Shown here: piece by piece, positions 35,534 through 44,849 of the stretch
How the letters are laid out: each line of letters begins with the position of its first letter
How positions within the stretch are numbered: position 1 is the stretch's first letter
From: Pseudomonas bubulae
Lineage (GTDB): Bacteria > Pseudomonadota > Gammaproteobacteria > Pseudomonadales > Pseudomonadaceae
DNA: 64,000 nucleotides
NCBI RefSeq assembly: GCF_037023725.1
Contig: NZ_CP146077.1
Coordinates: 3,633,001-3,697,000, forward strand
Reading direction: 5' to 3'
The notes under the pieces: model-generated
Databases searched by the model: none
What the model saw: the letters and a program-made list of their open reading frames with translations, nothing else
What the model was told of the DNA's origin: nothing
Translations under genes and position numbers: made by a program

Positions 35534-36571
35534 TCAGCGGTTATCCACCGTGGTGATTTCACGACGCTCGGCCATGCTTGCCGGCACGCCCTCTTCGTCG
35601 GTGAAAAACTGCTGGTACCACTCGCGTAGCTGATAGACCGGACCATCGCCCTCGGCCAGCACCGGGTTGTTGATGCGCACCTTGTGCGTCCAGATATCAA
35701 CGTCCTGATAGAACGAGTCGCGGTTACGCTGCACATAATCCACGGCCAGCGCTTCGTTCTGCTCATGGGTCCAGCCCGGCACTTTTTTCACCATGCAGCC
35801 AAAACGCAGTTCAAAGCTGTTGGGGCCGATCGGCACGTGGCAATTGAGCAGGATGGACTTTATTTCCAGCCCTTCAAACACCGCGCTCATGCGTGTCAGG
35901 TGCGTCGCGGGGCCGTAATAGGCCGACTCGGCCACCAGGTCACCGCCCAGCCGCTCGGAGTCGCCATGGAAGATTTGCTGAGCAATATGCCCCTCGAACA
36001 CATTGTGGAAGTACTTGGTCGGCGTGCCATGTACCGGACCGAAATGCTGGGCGTCCACCAGGTTGTCGACCAGCTCGCGCGGGTTGGTGTCGATGATCAG
36101 CTTGTCCATATGCCAGCTGTGCAGCCACTCATCGCTGTCCAGCTCAGGTAGATGGGGGATCACCACATCTTCGGCGGGCGGCTTGCCTTCAGGGTTGTTC
36201 CACACAAACAGCAGATTGTTGACCTCGCAGGTCTGCCAGGCACGGGTTTTGGCCTTGGGCGGAATGCGCTTGCAGTAAGGGATCTCGACACACTTGCCGC
36301 TGGCTTCGTACTGCCAGTGGTGAAAGGGGCAGACCACACGGTCGTTTTCGATAGTGCCCTGGGACAGGTCGGCGCCCATATGCGGGCAATGGGCGTCGAG
36401 CACACTGATCTCGCCCTTTGACGTGGCAAATGCCAGCAGTCGCGAGCCGAACACATTCAGGGTATGCAGCTTGCCATCACGGTACTCGTCTGCCTCGCCC
36501 AGGCAATGCCAGCCGCGACCATAGCGGGGCGACAAAGCATTCTCGACGTGGATGTGTGCGAGTTTAGTCAT
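35534..36571 (-). CDS. Rieske oxygenase, KshA-like terminal component
   Basis: This 345-residue oxygenase has a Rieske centre (ligands in CPHMGADLSQGT and CPFHHWQYE near residues 62-90) and a mononuclear iron site in NLVDAQHFGPVHGTP near 178, with the D-x2-H-x4-H pattern. The single-subunit size and the RYGRGWHCLGEADEYRDGKL start resemble 3-ketosteroid 9-alpha-hydroxylase (KshA) and related oxygenases. It needs a reductase, and none is encoded in this block. Neighbouring SDRs like hydroxysteroid dehydrogenases fit a steroid, bile acid or terpenoid substrate (inference). Confidence 0.85.
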   Translation of the reverse strand: MTKLAHIHVENALSPRYGRGWHCLGEADEYRDGKLHTLNVFGSRLLAFATSKGEISVLDAHCPHMGADLSQGTIENDRVVCPFHHWQYEASGKCVEIPYCKRIPPKAKTRAWQTCEVNNLLFVWNNPEGKPPAEDVVIPHLPELDSDEWLHSWHMDKLIIDTNPRELVDNLVDAQHFGPVHGTPTKYFHNVFEGHIAQQIFHGDSERLGGDLVAESAYYGPATHLTRMSAVFEGLEIKSILLNCHVPIGPNSFELRFGCMVKKVPGWTHEQNEALAVDYVQRNRDSFYQDVDIWTHKVRINNPVLAEGDGPVYQLREWYQQFFTDEEGVPASMAERREITTVDNR

Positions 36572-36668
36572 TTTTATTATTCCTCAGGTTAAGGGCCAGG
36601 GCGCTTTACCCGATGATCTTCACCGAGGTTCGGGGTGGGCTCATCGTTCAGATGGACTAGAGGGGCTG

Positions 36669-36774
36669 CCCTCACCCCAACCCTCTCCCGCAGGGAGAGG
36701 GAGCTGGTTAGCGGTGATCTTTGGGCCGCGTGCGGTCAGCCCCCTCTCCCCCTGGGAGAGGGACAGGGTGAGGG
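36669..36774. repeat. Intergenic inverted repeat CCCTCACCCC...GGGTGAGGG
   Basis: The left arm CCCTCACCCCAACCCTCTCC, then CGCAGGGAGAGGG, is echoed at the right by CCCTCTCCCCCTGGGAGAGG, then GACAGGGTGAGGG. Each half folds alone and the two halves also pair. Elements of this look are scattered in genomes of pseudomonads and relatives. It lies between the Rieske gene and the SDR gene. Confidence 0.8.
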
Positions 36775-36779
36775 AGCGC

Positions 36780-37613
36780 TTAGCGCCAATCCTCGACAAT
36801 CCCGTGTTCACGGGCAAACGGCTGGCAGTGGATGGTCTTGCGCTGGTGATCAACCGCCCCTTCATGGGTGGCCAGCCACAGCATCACCGCTGCTGGTACC
36901 TCCGGCGGCGCAGAGCCTGCACGCAGGGCAATGACGCCTTTGTCACCAATGGTGGCGCGCAATGCGTCAGTGGTCACCACACCCGGGTTGAGGGTGTAGG
37001 CACGAATCCCCTGCTCCCCCAGTTCCACCGACAATATGCCCGACAGCCTCGACACTGCCGCCTTGCCCGCACCATAGGCGTAACCCCAGCCGCCCTTGCC
37101 CGCTGCCACCGGCGGATCGGTTTCTCCAGCACCGGAGGTGACGTTGATCACCACACCGCCGCCCTGCTCGAGCATCTGGCTGACCACCGCCCGGGTCAGC
37201 AAGAACGGTGTCATCACATAGCCCTGAAAGACTCGCTCCAGGGTCTCGGGCTGCAACTGCATAAAAGGTACATTCAGATCGCTGCCCTGGTAGATGGCAT
37301 TGTTGACCAGTACATCCACCCGGCCATATTCGGTAAACACAGCCTGGCTGGCGGCCAGTACCGACTCACTGTCGAGCAGGTCCATGGGCACCACCAGCGC
37401 CTTGCGTCCCAGCTCACGGATTGCCGCTGCGGTGGCATTCAAACTGCCGGGCAGCGGCGTGCCATCCGGGTTGCGCAAGCCGTGGGCATGGCTTTGACCT
37501 TCGTCCAGGCTGCGCGCACTGATGGCCAGATCAAAACCTGCACGGGCAAAGGCCAGCGCGGTTGCACGACCAATGCCGCGACTGGCGCCGGTAATAAATG
37601 CCACTTTGTTCAT
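36780..37613 (-). CDS. SDR family oxidoreductase
   Basis: This 277-residue SDR has TGASRGIG near residue 9, NNAIYQ in place of the usual NNAG near 107, and the catalytic pair in WGYAYGAGKAAVSRLS near 175. An insertion after the second beta-strand (HAHGLRNPDGTPLPGSLNA) marks a subgroup of large-substrate SDRs. It follows the HSD-like SDR gene by 16 bp and precedes the Rieske gene, so all three probably act in one pathway. The substrate is unknown. Confidence 0.85.
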   Translation of the reverse strand: MNKVAFITGASRGIGRATALAFARAGFDLAISARSLDEGQSHAHGLRNPDGTPLPGSLNATAAAIRELGRKALVVPMDLLDSESVLAASQAVFTEYGRVDVLVNNAIYQGSDLNVPFMQLQPETLERVFQGYVMTPFLLTRAVVSQMLEQGGGVVINVTSGAGETDPPVAAGKGGWGYAYGAGKAAVSRLSGILSVELGEQGIRAYTLNPGVVTTDALRATIGDKGVIALRAGSAPPEVPAAVMLWLATHEGAVDHQRKTIHCQPFAREHGIVEDWR

Positions 37614-37629
37614 AAAAGCCCCTTAGCGG

Positions 37630-38397
37630 TCAGAAACGCTGTGTACGCACCATTGCGTCCATGCCGCCGTCGACAAACACTACGCTGCCGGTCATGAAAC
37701 TGGCCTGCGCCGATTGCACAAAAGCCACAACCCGGGCCAGTTCTTCAGGAGTGCCCGAGCGCCCCAGTGGTGCGACAAACTCACGTACGGCCTTGCCAAA
37801 CCGCGCATCGTCCTTGGCCGCCTGATGCAGCGGAGTTTCCACCGCGCCCGGTGCAACCACGTTCAAACGGATACCTTGCGGGGCCCATTGCACCGCCTTG
37901 CGCCGCGCGGCACAGGTCACCGCATACTTGGAACCGGCATAGGCCTGGTGCGTCTGACCCAGGGCATTGGCCAGTTCCAACGCCTTCGCCTCGTCACCGG
38001 CGAGCATCGCGGCAACCATTGGTTCCTGCTCGGCACCCGAATGGGTGGCCGCCACTGAACCGATCACCAGTGCAGCCGGGTTCTCCCCCTTGGCCAGCGC
38101 ATCGGCCAGGCCATCAAGCAGTTCACTGACGCCAAAGTAGTTAACCGCCAGCACGATGCCGCTGGAAGGTGCGGTCACCCCGATCCCGGCGCAGCACACA
38201 AGCCCGTCGAGGACCCCGCCGCATTGCTCAAGCACCTGCGCCACTGCCGCCTGGCGCCCGGCACGGGTCGAAAGGTCAGCGACCACTTCGGCATTGCCAC
38301 GGTCAATTCCGATTATCCGGTGGCCCGCAGCTCGTAATTGCGCGCACACGGCGGCGCCGATCCCGGAAGCGGAACCGCTGACAGCAGTAACTGGCAT
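37630..38397 (-). CDS. SDR similar to 3-alpha-hydroxysteroid dehydrogenase/carbonyl reductase
   Basis: This 255-residue protein has SGSASGIG near residue 7 and a catalytic YAGSKYAVTCAARR near 151. The overall form, with VCCAGIGV in place of NNAG and a long insertion (AATHSGAEQEPMVAAMLAGD near 120), follows the HsdA-type enzymes of Comamonas that oxidise 3-alpha-hydroxysteroids. I chose ATG 38397 because AAGGA lies seven bases upstream; the frame is open further. The resemblance is my recognition and not a search result, so a steroid substrate remains an inference. Confidence 0.8.
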   Translation of the reverse strand: MPVTAVSGSASGIGAAVCAQLRAAGHRIIGIDRGNAEVVADLSTRAGRQAAVAQVLEQCGGVLDGLVCCAGIGVTAPSSGIVLAVNYFGVSELLDGLADALAKGENPAALVIGSVAATHSGAEQEPMVAAMLAGDEAKALELANALGQTHQAYAGSKYAVTCAARRKAVQWAPQGIRLNVVAPGAVETPLHQAAKDDARFGKAVREFVAPLGRSGTPEELARVVAFVQSAQASFMTGSVVFVDGGMDAMVRTQRF

Positions 38398-38486
38398 AAG
38401 ACTTTCCTTGATGATGCAGGCGCAGGCGGCCTGGCTGACGAAAAACCGGCGGTGGCGCAAACACCCTCGCCGGCGGGCATAAATCC

Positions 38487-39761
38487 TTAAGCGCTTTTAC
38501 GAACCGGACGCGCCAGTTGTGGCGCCGGCACCACCACGGACTCAGCCGCTCGCAAGGCGCACTTGGGCTTTCCCAACGCGACCACGCTGTTCAGCAAAAT
38601 CCTCACCAGCTCGGTCTGGCGGCGCACACCGGTCTTGGAGAAGATCGAACGCAAATGCGCCCGCGCGGTGTTGCGCCGGATATTCAGGTTTTCCGCCGCT
38701 TCCTCCAGGGACAAGCCGTTGGCCAGTTCCATCGCCAGCGCCGTCTCGGCCTTGGTCAGGTTGAACAGTTGTTTGGTCACCACTTCACTGGCCAGCGATT
38801 TGCCTACCGAGTCGCGGATATAGATCACTGCCGCCGGCTTGCTCTTGCCTTCGGCCCACTCCAGCGACGGAATGGCCTCGACCACCAGCCCCAGGCTGAC
38901 CTGACCCGAAGGTCGGGTCACGGACATCGCATCGGCTGTCGCCCCGCCCTCACGCACTTCCTGGCTGAAAGCGTGCTTGACCAGGCGTTGCAGCTCGCGG
39001 TTGTCGCTGGGGTAAGTGGCTTCCAGCCTGCCCCCCACCAACTTGAGTCCATCAGCGTTCTTGAGGATTTCTTCGGCCACCGGGTTGAGGCGCAGAACCT
39101 TGCCGGTTTCGTCGAGCACGATGGTCGCCACCGACAGGCGGCTGATGGCCTGGGCGTACAACTCGCTCATGGACTCGCTGCGATCGAGCAGGTTGTGCAG
39201 ATGCAGGGCGCGGCGCAAATGCGGCAGAAAACTGCTGCACAGGGCACGCTCGGCACTGGAGAAAGCCGGGGAAGACTTTGGCCGGGTGATGCGAAACCGC
39301 AGCTTGCCGCCATCGGGAGTGGAAATGTCGGCGCCCATCACGTGATAGACATTCTGCGGACCGCAGTAGGCCTTGAAATAGGCCGACTGCACCCACTCGC
39401 TCTCGCTCATCAGGTCTTCGACGGTAAATACCTGGTCCAGCGCCTGCCCGACAAAGGGGGTATTGGTTTGCGGATAGGTTTGATAGGTCAGCTCGCCCTC
39501 GCCTTCGATATCTCCGGCAACGATCATCAAGCCCAGATCGGGCTGATCGGGCACTCGCAGGATCAGGGTGGCGTAGTTGGCCCGGAACATGCCACGCACG
39601 GTACACAAGGTACGACCCATTATTTTGGGGTCCAGGGCACCGTCATAAAAGCTGCCGACCATCTGATCGTAATCGGCCAGTTCAAGCCCCAGACCGGCCA
39701 GGGTCTGGTGATTCAAGGTCACTGTATCCACGGACTTATCCTCGCTTCGGGCCAGGTTCAT
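38487..39761 (-). CDS. LuxR-family regulator with PAS-like sensor region
   Basis: This 424-residue regulator has a C-terminal LuxR helix-turn-helix (FNLTKAETALAMELANGLSL, then EEAAENLNIRRNTARAHLRS) and a long N-terminal region. The middle stretch (ATIVLDETGKVLRLNPVAEE near 210) looks like a PAS domain. Steroid degradation in Comamonas is controlled by TeiR, a LuxR-type protein of similar build, so this may be the cluster's activator (inference). ATG 39761 has AGGG upstream; a GTG at 39731 with GAGGA is an alternative. Confidence 0.85.
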   Translation of the reverse strand: MNLARSEDKSVDTVTLNHQTLAGLGLELADYDQMVGSFYDGALDPKIMGRTLCTVRGMFRANYATLILRVPDQPDLGLMIVAGDIEGEGELTYQTYPQTNTPFVGQALDQVFTVEDLMSESEWVQSAYFKAYCGPQNVYHVMGADISTPDGGKLRFRITRPKSSPAFSSAERALCSSFLPHLRRALHLHNLLDRSESMSELYAQAISRLSVATIVLDETGKVLRLNPVAEEILKNADGLKLVGGRLEATYPSDNRELQRLVKHAFSQEVREGGATADAMSVTRPSGQVSLGLVVEAIPSLEWAEGKSKPAAVIYIRDSVGKSLASEVVTKQLFNLTKAETALAMELANGLSLEEAAENLNIRRNTARAHLRSIFSKTGVRRQTELVRILLNSVVALGKPKCALRAAESVVVPAPQLARPVRKSA

Positions 39762-39886
39762 GACCGGCCCTTTTTATTGTTCTTATGACTAGCGGCTAAC
39801 CTTTGCACCACATCCGTAAAGCTGTGCAAAAGCGACTCAGTGTGTCTGTATGCCTGCCGTCATACAAGCCCGGCAAGCTGTCTGCT

Positions 39887-42313
39887 TCAGCGGTTTGAAG
39901 AGTCCTTCGCAGCAACGCTCGGCTTGAGCGGATAATGCCCGGCGGTCGCTTGCGCCGGGCGGGTTTTGACCTTGACCAACGGTCGTGCCAAATTGAACCA
40001 GGCCGCCAGCGCCGGTAGCAAAAAGATTGCGCCGAGCACGTTGACGAGAAACATGAAGGACAGCAGTACACCCATATCAGCCTGGAACTTCAGGGGAGCA
40101 AAGGCCCAGGTACACACGCCGATGGACATGGTCAGCGCCGTAAACACCGCCGCCGTACCCCGTTGGCACATGGCCTGGTAGAACGCCGTGCGCAGATCCT
40201 TGCCGTCAGCCATTTCATGGGCAATCCGCTCGTACAGATAGATCCCGTAATCGACTCCCACCCCCACGCCCAGTGCCATCACTGGCAGGGTCGCGACTTT
40301 CAGGCCGATGCCCAGGGTCGCCATCAGGGCGTTGCACAGGATCGCGACGATGGCCAGCGGCACCAGAATGCACAGCACCGCGCGCAATGAACCAAAGGTC
40401 AGCCAGCAGAACAGCGCCACCGAACCGAACAGCGCCGCGAGCATCACCACCTCGGCCTGCTTGACCGCTTCGTTGGACGCCGCCATCACCCCCACGTTGC
40501 CACCGGCCAGCAGAAACTCCACGTTTGGCCCTTGCAAGCCGCCGATGATGCGCTGGGTTTCGTCCACTACATGGCTCACGGTCGACCCTTCGTGATCGGT
40601 GAGGAACACCAGGATCTGCATGCGCTGGCAGCCTTCGGTCACCAGGCCGTCGTCCGGCATGTAAGCGCGAGAGCCCTGGCTCAGGCCGCGCTCGGAACCG
40701 GGGATCGCCGACCAGCGCGGGTTGCCTTCGTTATTGCCGGCAATCACGGCTTTACCCATGCCCGCCACGCTCTGCACTGACTGCACACCCGCCACGCTGC
40801 GGATCTGGAAGTCGAATGATTCAATGGCGCGCATCACTTGCGGTGCCAGGCAACCTTCTTCGATGCCCTTGACCTGCACGAACACCGACATCACATCCAG
40901 GCCAATCGAATAACTGTTGATGATCTTCTGGTTGTCCTGGTTGTAGCGCGAATCGGCGCGCAGCTCCGGCGCACCCACGCCGATATCGCCCACTGCCAGA
41001 TCCCGGGCCTTCCAGGCACCGACACCGAGCAGCAGCAGGCTGACCACAAACACCGCCAGCGCCGGTTTTGGCTCGGCCAGCGCCGATAGCCGCCACCACA
41101 GCGCGTGCTTGCCCTGCACCTTGAGCCCCTGGGCCATCGCCCCCGGCTCAAGCTTGAGATACGACAGGATGATCGGCAGCATCAGCTTGTTGGTGATGAT
41201 CATCAGCATCACCCCGATGCATGCGGTCACGCCCAGTTCATGCACGATGGGAATGTCGATCAGCATGATGACGCCGAAACCCAGGGCGTTCATCAGCAAC
41301 GCCAGCGAACCCGGGATGAAGATCTTGCAAAAAGCGCCGTGCGCAGCCTGCACCGCAGAGCTGCCCGCCAGTACATCCTGTTTCCAGGCATTGGTCATTT
41401 GCACCGCATGGGACACGCCGATCGAGAAGATCAGAAACGGCACCAGAATCGACATCGGATCGATCCCCAGCCCCAGCAACGGCAGCAACCCCAACAGCCA
41501 GACCACCGGCAGCAGCGCCACGGCCAGCGCAACCACCGTGAGGCGCCATGAGCGTGAATACACCCACAGCATCAACGCGGTGATGACAAAGGCAATCACA
41601 AAAAAGCCGATGACCGTCGTCAGGCCTTCAACCACGTCCCCCACCAGCTTGGCGAAGCCGACGATGTTGATCTCGATATCATCATTGCTGTACTTGGCAC
41701 GGATATCTTCCAGCCGCTGGGCCACCTCGGCATAGGACACCGATTTGCCGGTTTGCGGGTCCATGTCCTGCAGGTCGGCGCGCACCATCGACGAGGTCAG
41801 ATCATTGGCCACCAGACGCCCGACCTGTCCGGAGCGGGCGACGTTGTTGCGGGCCTGGGACAAGTCTTCGGCCGTGCCGGTAAAGCGCGGTGGCATCACC
41901 ACATCGCCGAAAAAACCGTCCTCGGTGATTTCGATATAGCGCACATTGGCGGTGAACAGCGACGTCACACTGGCACGGCTCACACCATTGATAAAAAACA
42001 CGTCATCCGTGACTTTGCGCAGGGTTTCCAGGTACTGGCGGTTATAGATATCGCCTTCGCCTTTCCACTTCACACTGACCAGAAAGCGGTTGGCCCCCGT
42101 GAAGTACTGGCTGAAGTTGAGAAAGTTGACCATAAAGGCATTGCGCACCGGGATCTGCTTGTTAAAGCCCGGGTCCAGTTGCGTGTGTGTGGCGCTGTAA
42201 CCCAGGGCCAGGGTCAATAATACAAACAGCGCCAACAGGCTCTTGCGCCAGACGATCAGCAAGTCGGCAATACGCTCGACCGTGCGATTTACAACACTGT
42301 TTTCACTGCTCAC
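39887..42313 (-). CDS. RND/MMPL-family transporter (HAE-type)
   Basis: This 808-residue protein has two repeats of one plus five or six transmembrane segments with a large periplasmic loop after each first helix. The second MMPL signature GVGVDYGIYLYERIAHEM lies near 700. Size and single-subunit form fit hydrophobe/steroid exporters of the RND superfamily. It overlaps the YCF48-like gene by four bases. RND/YCF48 pairs are frequent beside catabolic genes for steroids, terpenes and other hydrophobic compounds, where they are thought to move the substrate across the envelope. Confidence 0.9.
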   Translation of the reverse strand: MSSENSVVNRTVERIADLLIVWRKSLLALFVLLTLALGYSATHTQLDPGFNKQIPVRNAFMVNFLNFSQYFTGANRFLVSVKWKGEGDIYNRQYLETLRKVTDDVFFINGVSRASVTSLFTANVRYIEITEDGFFGDVVMPPRFTGTAEDLSQARNNVARSGQVGRLVANDLTSSMVRADLQDMDPQTGKSVSYAEVAQRLEDIRAKYSNDDIEINIVGFAKLVGDVVEGLTTVIGFFVIAFVITALMLWVYSRSWRLTVVALAVALLPVVWLLGLLPLLGLGIDPMSILVPFLIFSIGVSHAVQMTNAWKQDVLAGSSAVQAAHGAFCKIFIPGSLALLMNALGFGVIMLIDIPIVHELGVTACIGVMLMIITNKLMLPIILSYLKLEPGAMAQGLKVQGKHALWWRLSALAEPKPALAVFVVSLLLLGVGAWKARDLAVGDIGVGAPELRADSRYNQDNQKIINSYSIGLDVMSVFVQVKGIEEGCLAPQVMRAIESFDFQIRSVAGVQSVQSVAGMGKAVIAGNNEGNPRWSAIPGSERGLSQGSRAYMPDDGLVTEGCQRMQILVFLTDHEGSTVSHVVDETQRIIGGLQGPNVEFLLAGGNVGVMAASNEAVKQAEVVMLAALFGSVALFCWLTFGSLRAVLCILVPLAIVAILCNALMATLGIGLKVATLPVMALGVGVGVDYGIYLYERIAHEMADGKDLRTAFYQAMCQRGTAAVFTALTMSIGVCTWAFAPLKFQADMGVLLSFMFLVNVLGAIFLLPALAAWFNLARPLVKVKTRPAQATAGHYPLKPSVAAKDSSNR

Positions 42314-43287
42314 CGGGCACCTCCAAGGGCAGCAACACCGCCATCAGTCCCCTGGAACACACCGCGCTCGCCGCCTACCAGCAGCCGTGAACCCACCATT
42401 ACCGCCGAAGTCAAAGTACCCAGCCCCGGCAAGCGCGTAGCGCTGACCAGTTCACCCTTGCCGTCCAGGCGTACCACCGAGCTGCCAGCACCGACAATCA
42501 GCAGGCCACCGTCGTTGGGCAATAGGACATGGCCATAGAGCGGCAATTGATTGCCGACTTTTACCGGTTCCCAGGTCTGGCCGAAGTCCTGGCTGACAAA
42601 CACATGGCCGCGCATGCCGTAGGTCACCCAACGATCGGGGCTCAGGCGTACCACACCAAACAGCGAGCCGTTATAGAACGGCTCGAGCTTGTGCCAGCTG
42701 TGCCCGGCATCGTCGCTGCGCAGCACCAGCCCTTGCTCGCCGACCACCATGCGGCGACCGTCTGTTCCGCCATCCATGCCATTGAGGTGAGCGCTATCCA
42801 CCTCCAGCGGCTGGGCTTGCCAGGTGCGGCCGTCATCCCCGGACTGGTAAAATTTGCCGAAACTGCCGAACGCCAGGACACGATTGCCGCCGGCACTCCA
42901 GATGCCCAGCAAAGGCTCGGCGATTTCGCCGTCGAAGCGCACCTCTGACCAGTTGGCGCCTTCATCTTCGGAGCGCACAATCCAGCCATCATGGCCGACC
43001 GCCAGCAGGCTTTTATCCGGCAGCGCCACCAGTGCGGTAAGGGTCAGATCACGCTGCGGCTTGACCGTCGCTGGCTGCCACGAGCCCCCCTGATCGTCGC
43101 TGAGCAAAATATTGCCGCGCTCGCCGACGGCCACCACCCGCTTATCCAGATACAACATACCGTTGATTTGCAGACGATCGGGCCGCAACTGGGCCGAAGC
43201 GACATCGGAGGCATGACGTGGAGAGAAGGTAAACGCGATGGTGACAGCGACGATCAGGCAAACCAGATAGCCAATTATTGAGCGCAT
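42310..43287 (-). CDS. YCF48/BNR-repeat beta-propeller protein, exported or membrane-anchored
   Basis: This 325-residue protein starts with an N-terminal signal or anchor (RSIIGYLVCLIVAVTIAFTF). It then has repeated motifs of the type ILLSDDQGGSW, IVRSEDEGANW, FYQSGDDGRTW, VLRSDDAGHSW and VFVSQDFGQTW, i.e. about six propeller blades like the HCF136/YCF48 photosystem assembly factor. It is encoded first in the operon, four bases overlapping with the RND gene. It probably supports the transporter in the periplasm. The exact role in bacteria without photosystems is unknown. Confidence 0.88.
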   Translation of the reverse strand: MRSIIGYLVCLIVAVTIAFTFSPRHASDVASAQLRPDRLQINGMLYLDKRVVAVGERGNILLSDDQGGSWQPATVKPQRDLTLTALVALPDKSLLAVGHDGWIVRSEDEGANWSEVRFDGEIAEPLLGIWSAGGNRVLAFGSFGKFYQSGDDGRTWQAQPLEVDSAHLNGMDGGTDGRRMVVGEQGLVLRSDDAGHSWHKLEPFYNGSLFGVVRLSPDRWVTYGMRGHVFVSQDFGQTWEPVKVGNQLPLYGHVLLPNDGGLLIVGAGSSVVRLDGKGELVSATRLPGLGTLTSAVMVGSRLLVGGERGVFQGTDGGVAALGGAR

Positions 43288-43548
43288 GGTCGATGCCTCG
43301 CTGCACGATTCAGTTGCTGGGCAGAGTTCATGCAGCCAGTCCTCTTTTTATTATCGTGGATGCTCTGGCTGCCTCCTCGGCGAGGCGTCCAGAACCTTCC
43401 TTCGATAATCGGACTGGTGAGTCACAGGCACATCGTCCAAATGGCCTAGCTGGAATGGGGGGTGCAAGCGTATAGCCGGGTTTGACTGACGCGCCGGATA
43501 GATATCCGGCGCTTTCGTTGAGCTGAAATCACCGGGGCGACCTGCCCC

Positions 43549-44730
43549 TCAAGACGCCACTAATGCCTGCGCCTTCACCTTGCGTCGCTGAATAAAATAC
43601 CCCAGCACCGCCAGCGGCGCCGTAGCCAGCATTACTTCAACCGTGATTTGCAGCGGCTGGCTGATAAAGGTCGACACCAGCAGGCTGCCCAAAAAGCACA
43701 ACCCAAGCTGCAACGTATTTTGCAAACCCGCCGCCTTACCGGAGTTCTCCGAAAATGGCATCAGTGCGCTCGCGACAACAATCGGATAACTCGCACCGTT
43801 AACCAGCGCCATCAAACAAAACGGGATCAGCAAGGTGGTCAGCGTCGGCACGGTCTGGGTCGCAACCCCATACAGCCCGACCATGCTTGCGCAGTAAGCC
43901 ACCAGCAACCAGGGTAACAGCGCCCGCCCACTGATCCGCTGCAACGCGCTGCGACAGCTGTAACCACCCACCATAAATGCCACAGTAGGCAGCGCGTAGC
44001 TCAAACCGATATCGCTTGGGCTATAACCCATATCGCCCAAAATAAAGGGTGAGGCCGTCAACCAGGCGAAAAAGCTGGCCGAACATGCGGCGAAGATCAT
44101 GACGTTGCCACTGAATTTAGCCGTGCACAGCAGTTGCCAATAGCTCACCCCGGTTTTAACTGCCTTTGGCGCCACACGGGGTTTTTCCTTGAGCAACAAC
44201 GTGGGTACGATCAGTAACACCGCCAGGCCCAGCAATACCGCAAAAATCGCTTGCCAGCCCAGGTGACTCAGCACCACGGCCCCCAGCAAAGGAGCCAGTG
44301 CCGGTGACAGTCCCATCAGCGGCATGATCCCGGCAAACACGCGGTTGGCCTGGTCAGGCGGGTATCGGTCGATGACCAGCGCCTGCCAGGTTACTGCCGC
44401 CGCGCAAATGCCGATGGCCTGAATAAACCGCAGGCTCAACAGCAGCACACTGTCCTGCACCCAGAACATGCCCGCGCACCCCAGGGCAAACAGCGACAAC
44501 CCCGCCAACAACACCGGTTTGCGCCCCAGGCGGTCCGATAACGGCCCCCAGAGCAACTGGCCGATCGCGAACCCGGCCAGAAAGATGCTCAGGCTCGCGC
44601 CCACGGCACCGGCTGAAAGCCCCAGTTCACTGCGCAACGTGCCAAATGCCGGTAAGTACATATCCATTGCCAGGTAGCCCAGCATGCTCAGCCCGGCGAG
44701 ATAACAGGTAAAACCAAAAGTGTTTTTCAT
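43549..44730 (-). CDS. punC: MFS purine nucleoside transporter PunC (Bcr/CflA family)
   Basis: This 393-residue protein has twelve transmembrane segments and the DHA1 motif GPLSDRLGRKPVLLAGL near 65. The N-terminus is like the PunC/YdhC proteins. Divergent placement from a YdhB/PunR-like LysR gene repeats the Escherichia coli arrangement, which is strong support. Known PunC imports purine nucleosides such as adenosine. I chose ATG 44730 because the family starts MKNTFGFTCYLAGLSML; the frame extends 30 residues further with no ribosome binding site. Confidence 0.82.
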   Translation of the reverse strand: MKNTFGFTCYLAGLSMLGYLAMDMYLPAFGTLRSELGLSAGAVGASLSIFLAGFAIGQLLWGPLSDRLGRKPVLLAGLSLFALGCAGMFWVQDSVLLLSLRFIQAIGICAAAVTWQALVIDRYPPDQANRVFAGIMPLMGLSPALAPLLGAVVLSHLGWQAIFAVLLGLAVLLIVPTLLLKEKPRVAPKAVKTGVSYWQLLCTAKFSGNVMIFAACSASFFAWLTASPFILGDMGYSPSDIGLSYALPTVAFMVGGYSCRSALQRISGRALLPWLLVAYCASMVGLYGVATQTVPTLTTLLIPFCLMALVNGASYPIVVASALMPFSENSGKAAGLQNTLQLGLCFLGSLLVSTFISQPLQITVEVMLATAPLAVLGYFIQRRKVKAQALVAS

Positions 44731-44849
44731 GTGCACCCAAAAACTTGCCATCAAACAATTTGTTGACTGCCGCGCATTATCCAGCTGAGGATTTGCTTGT
44801 GAAGCGATAATAATTGCCAACTGGCATCGAATTTTTTGAAGGCAAACCC

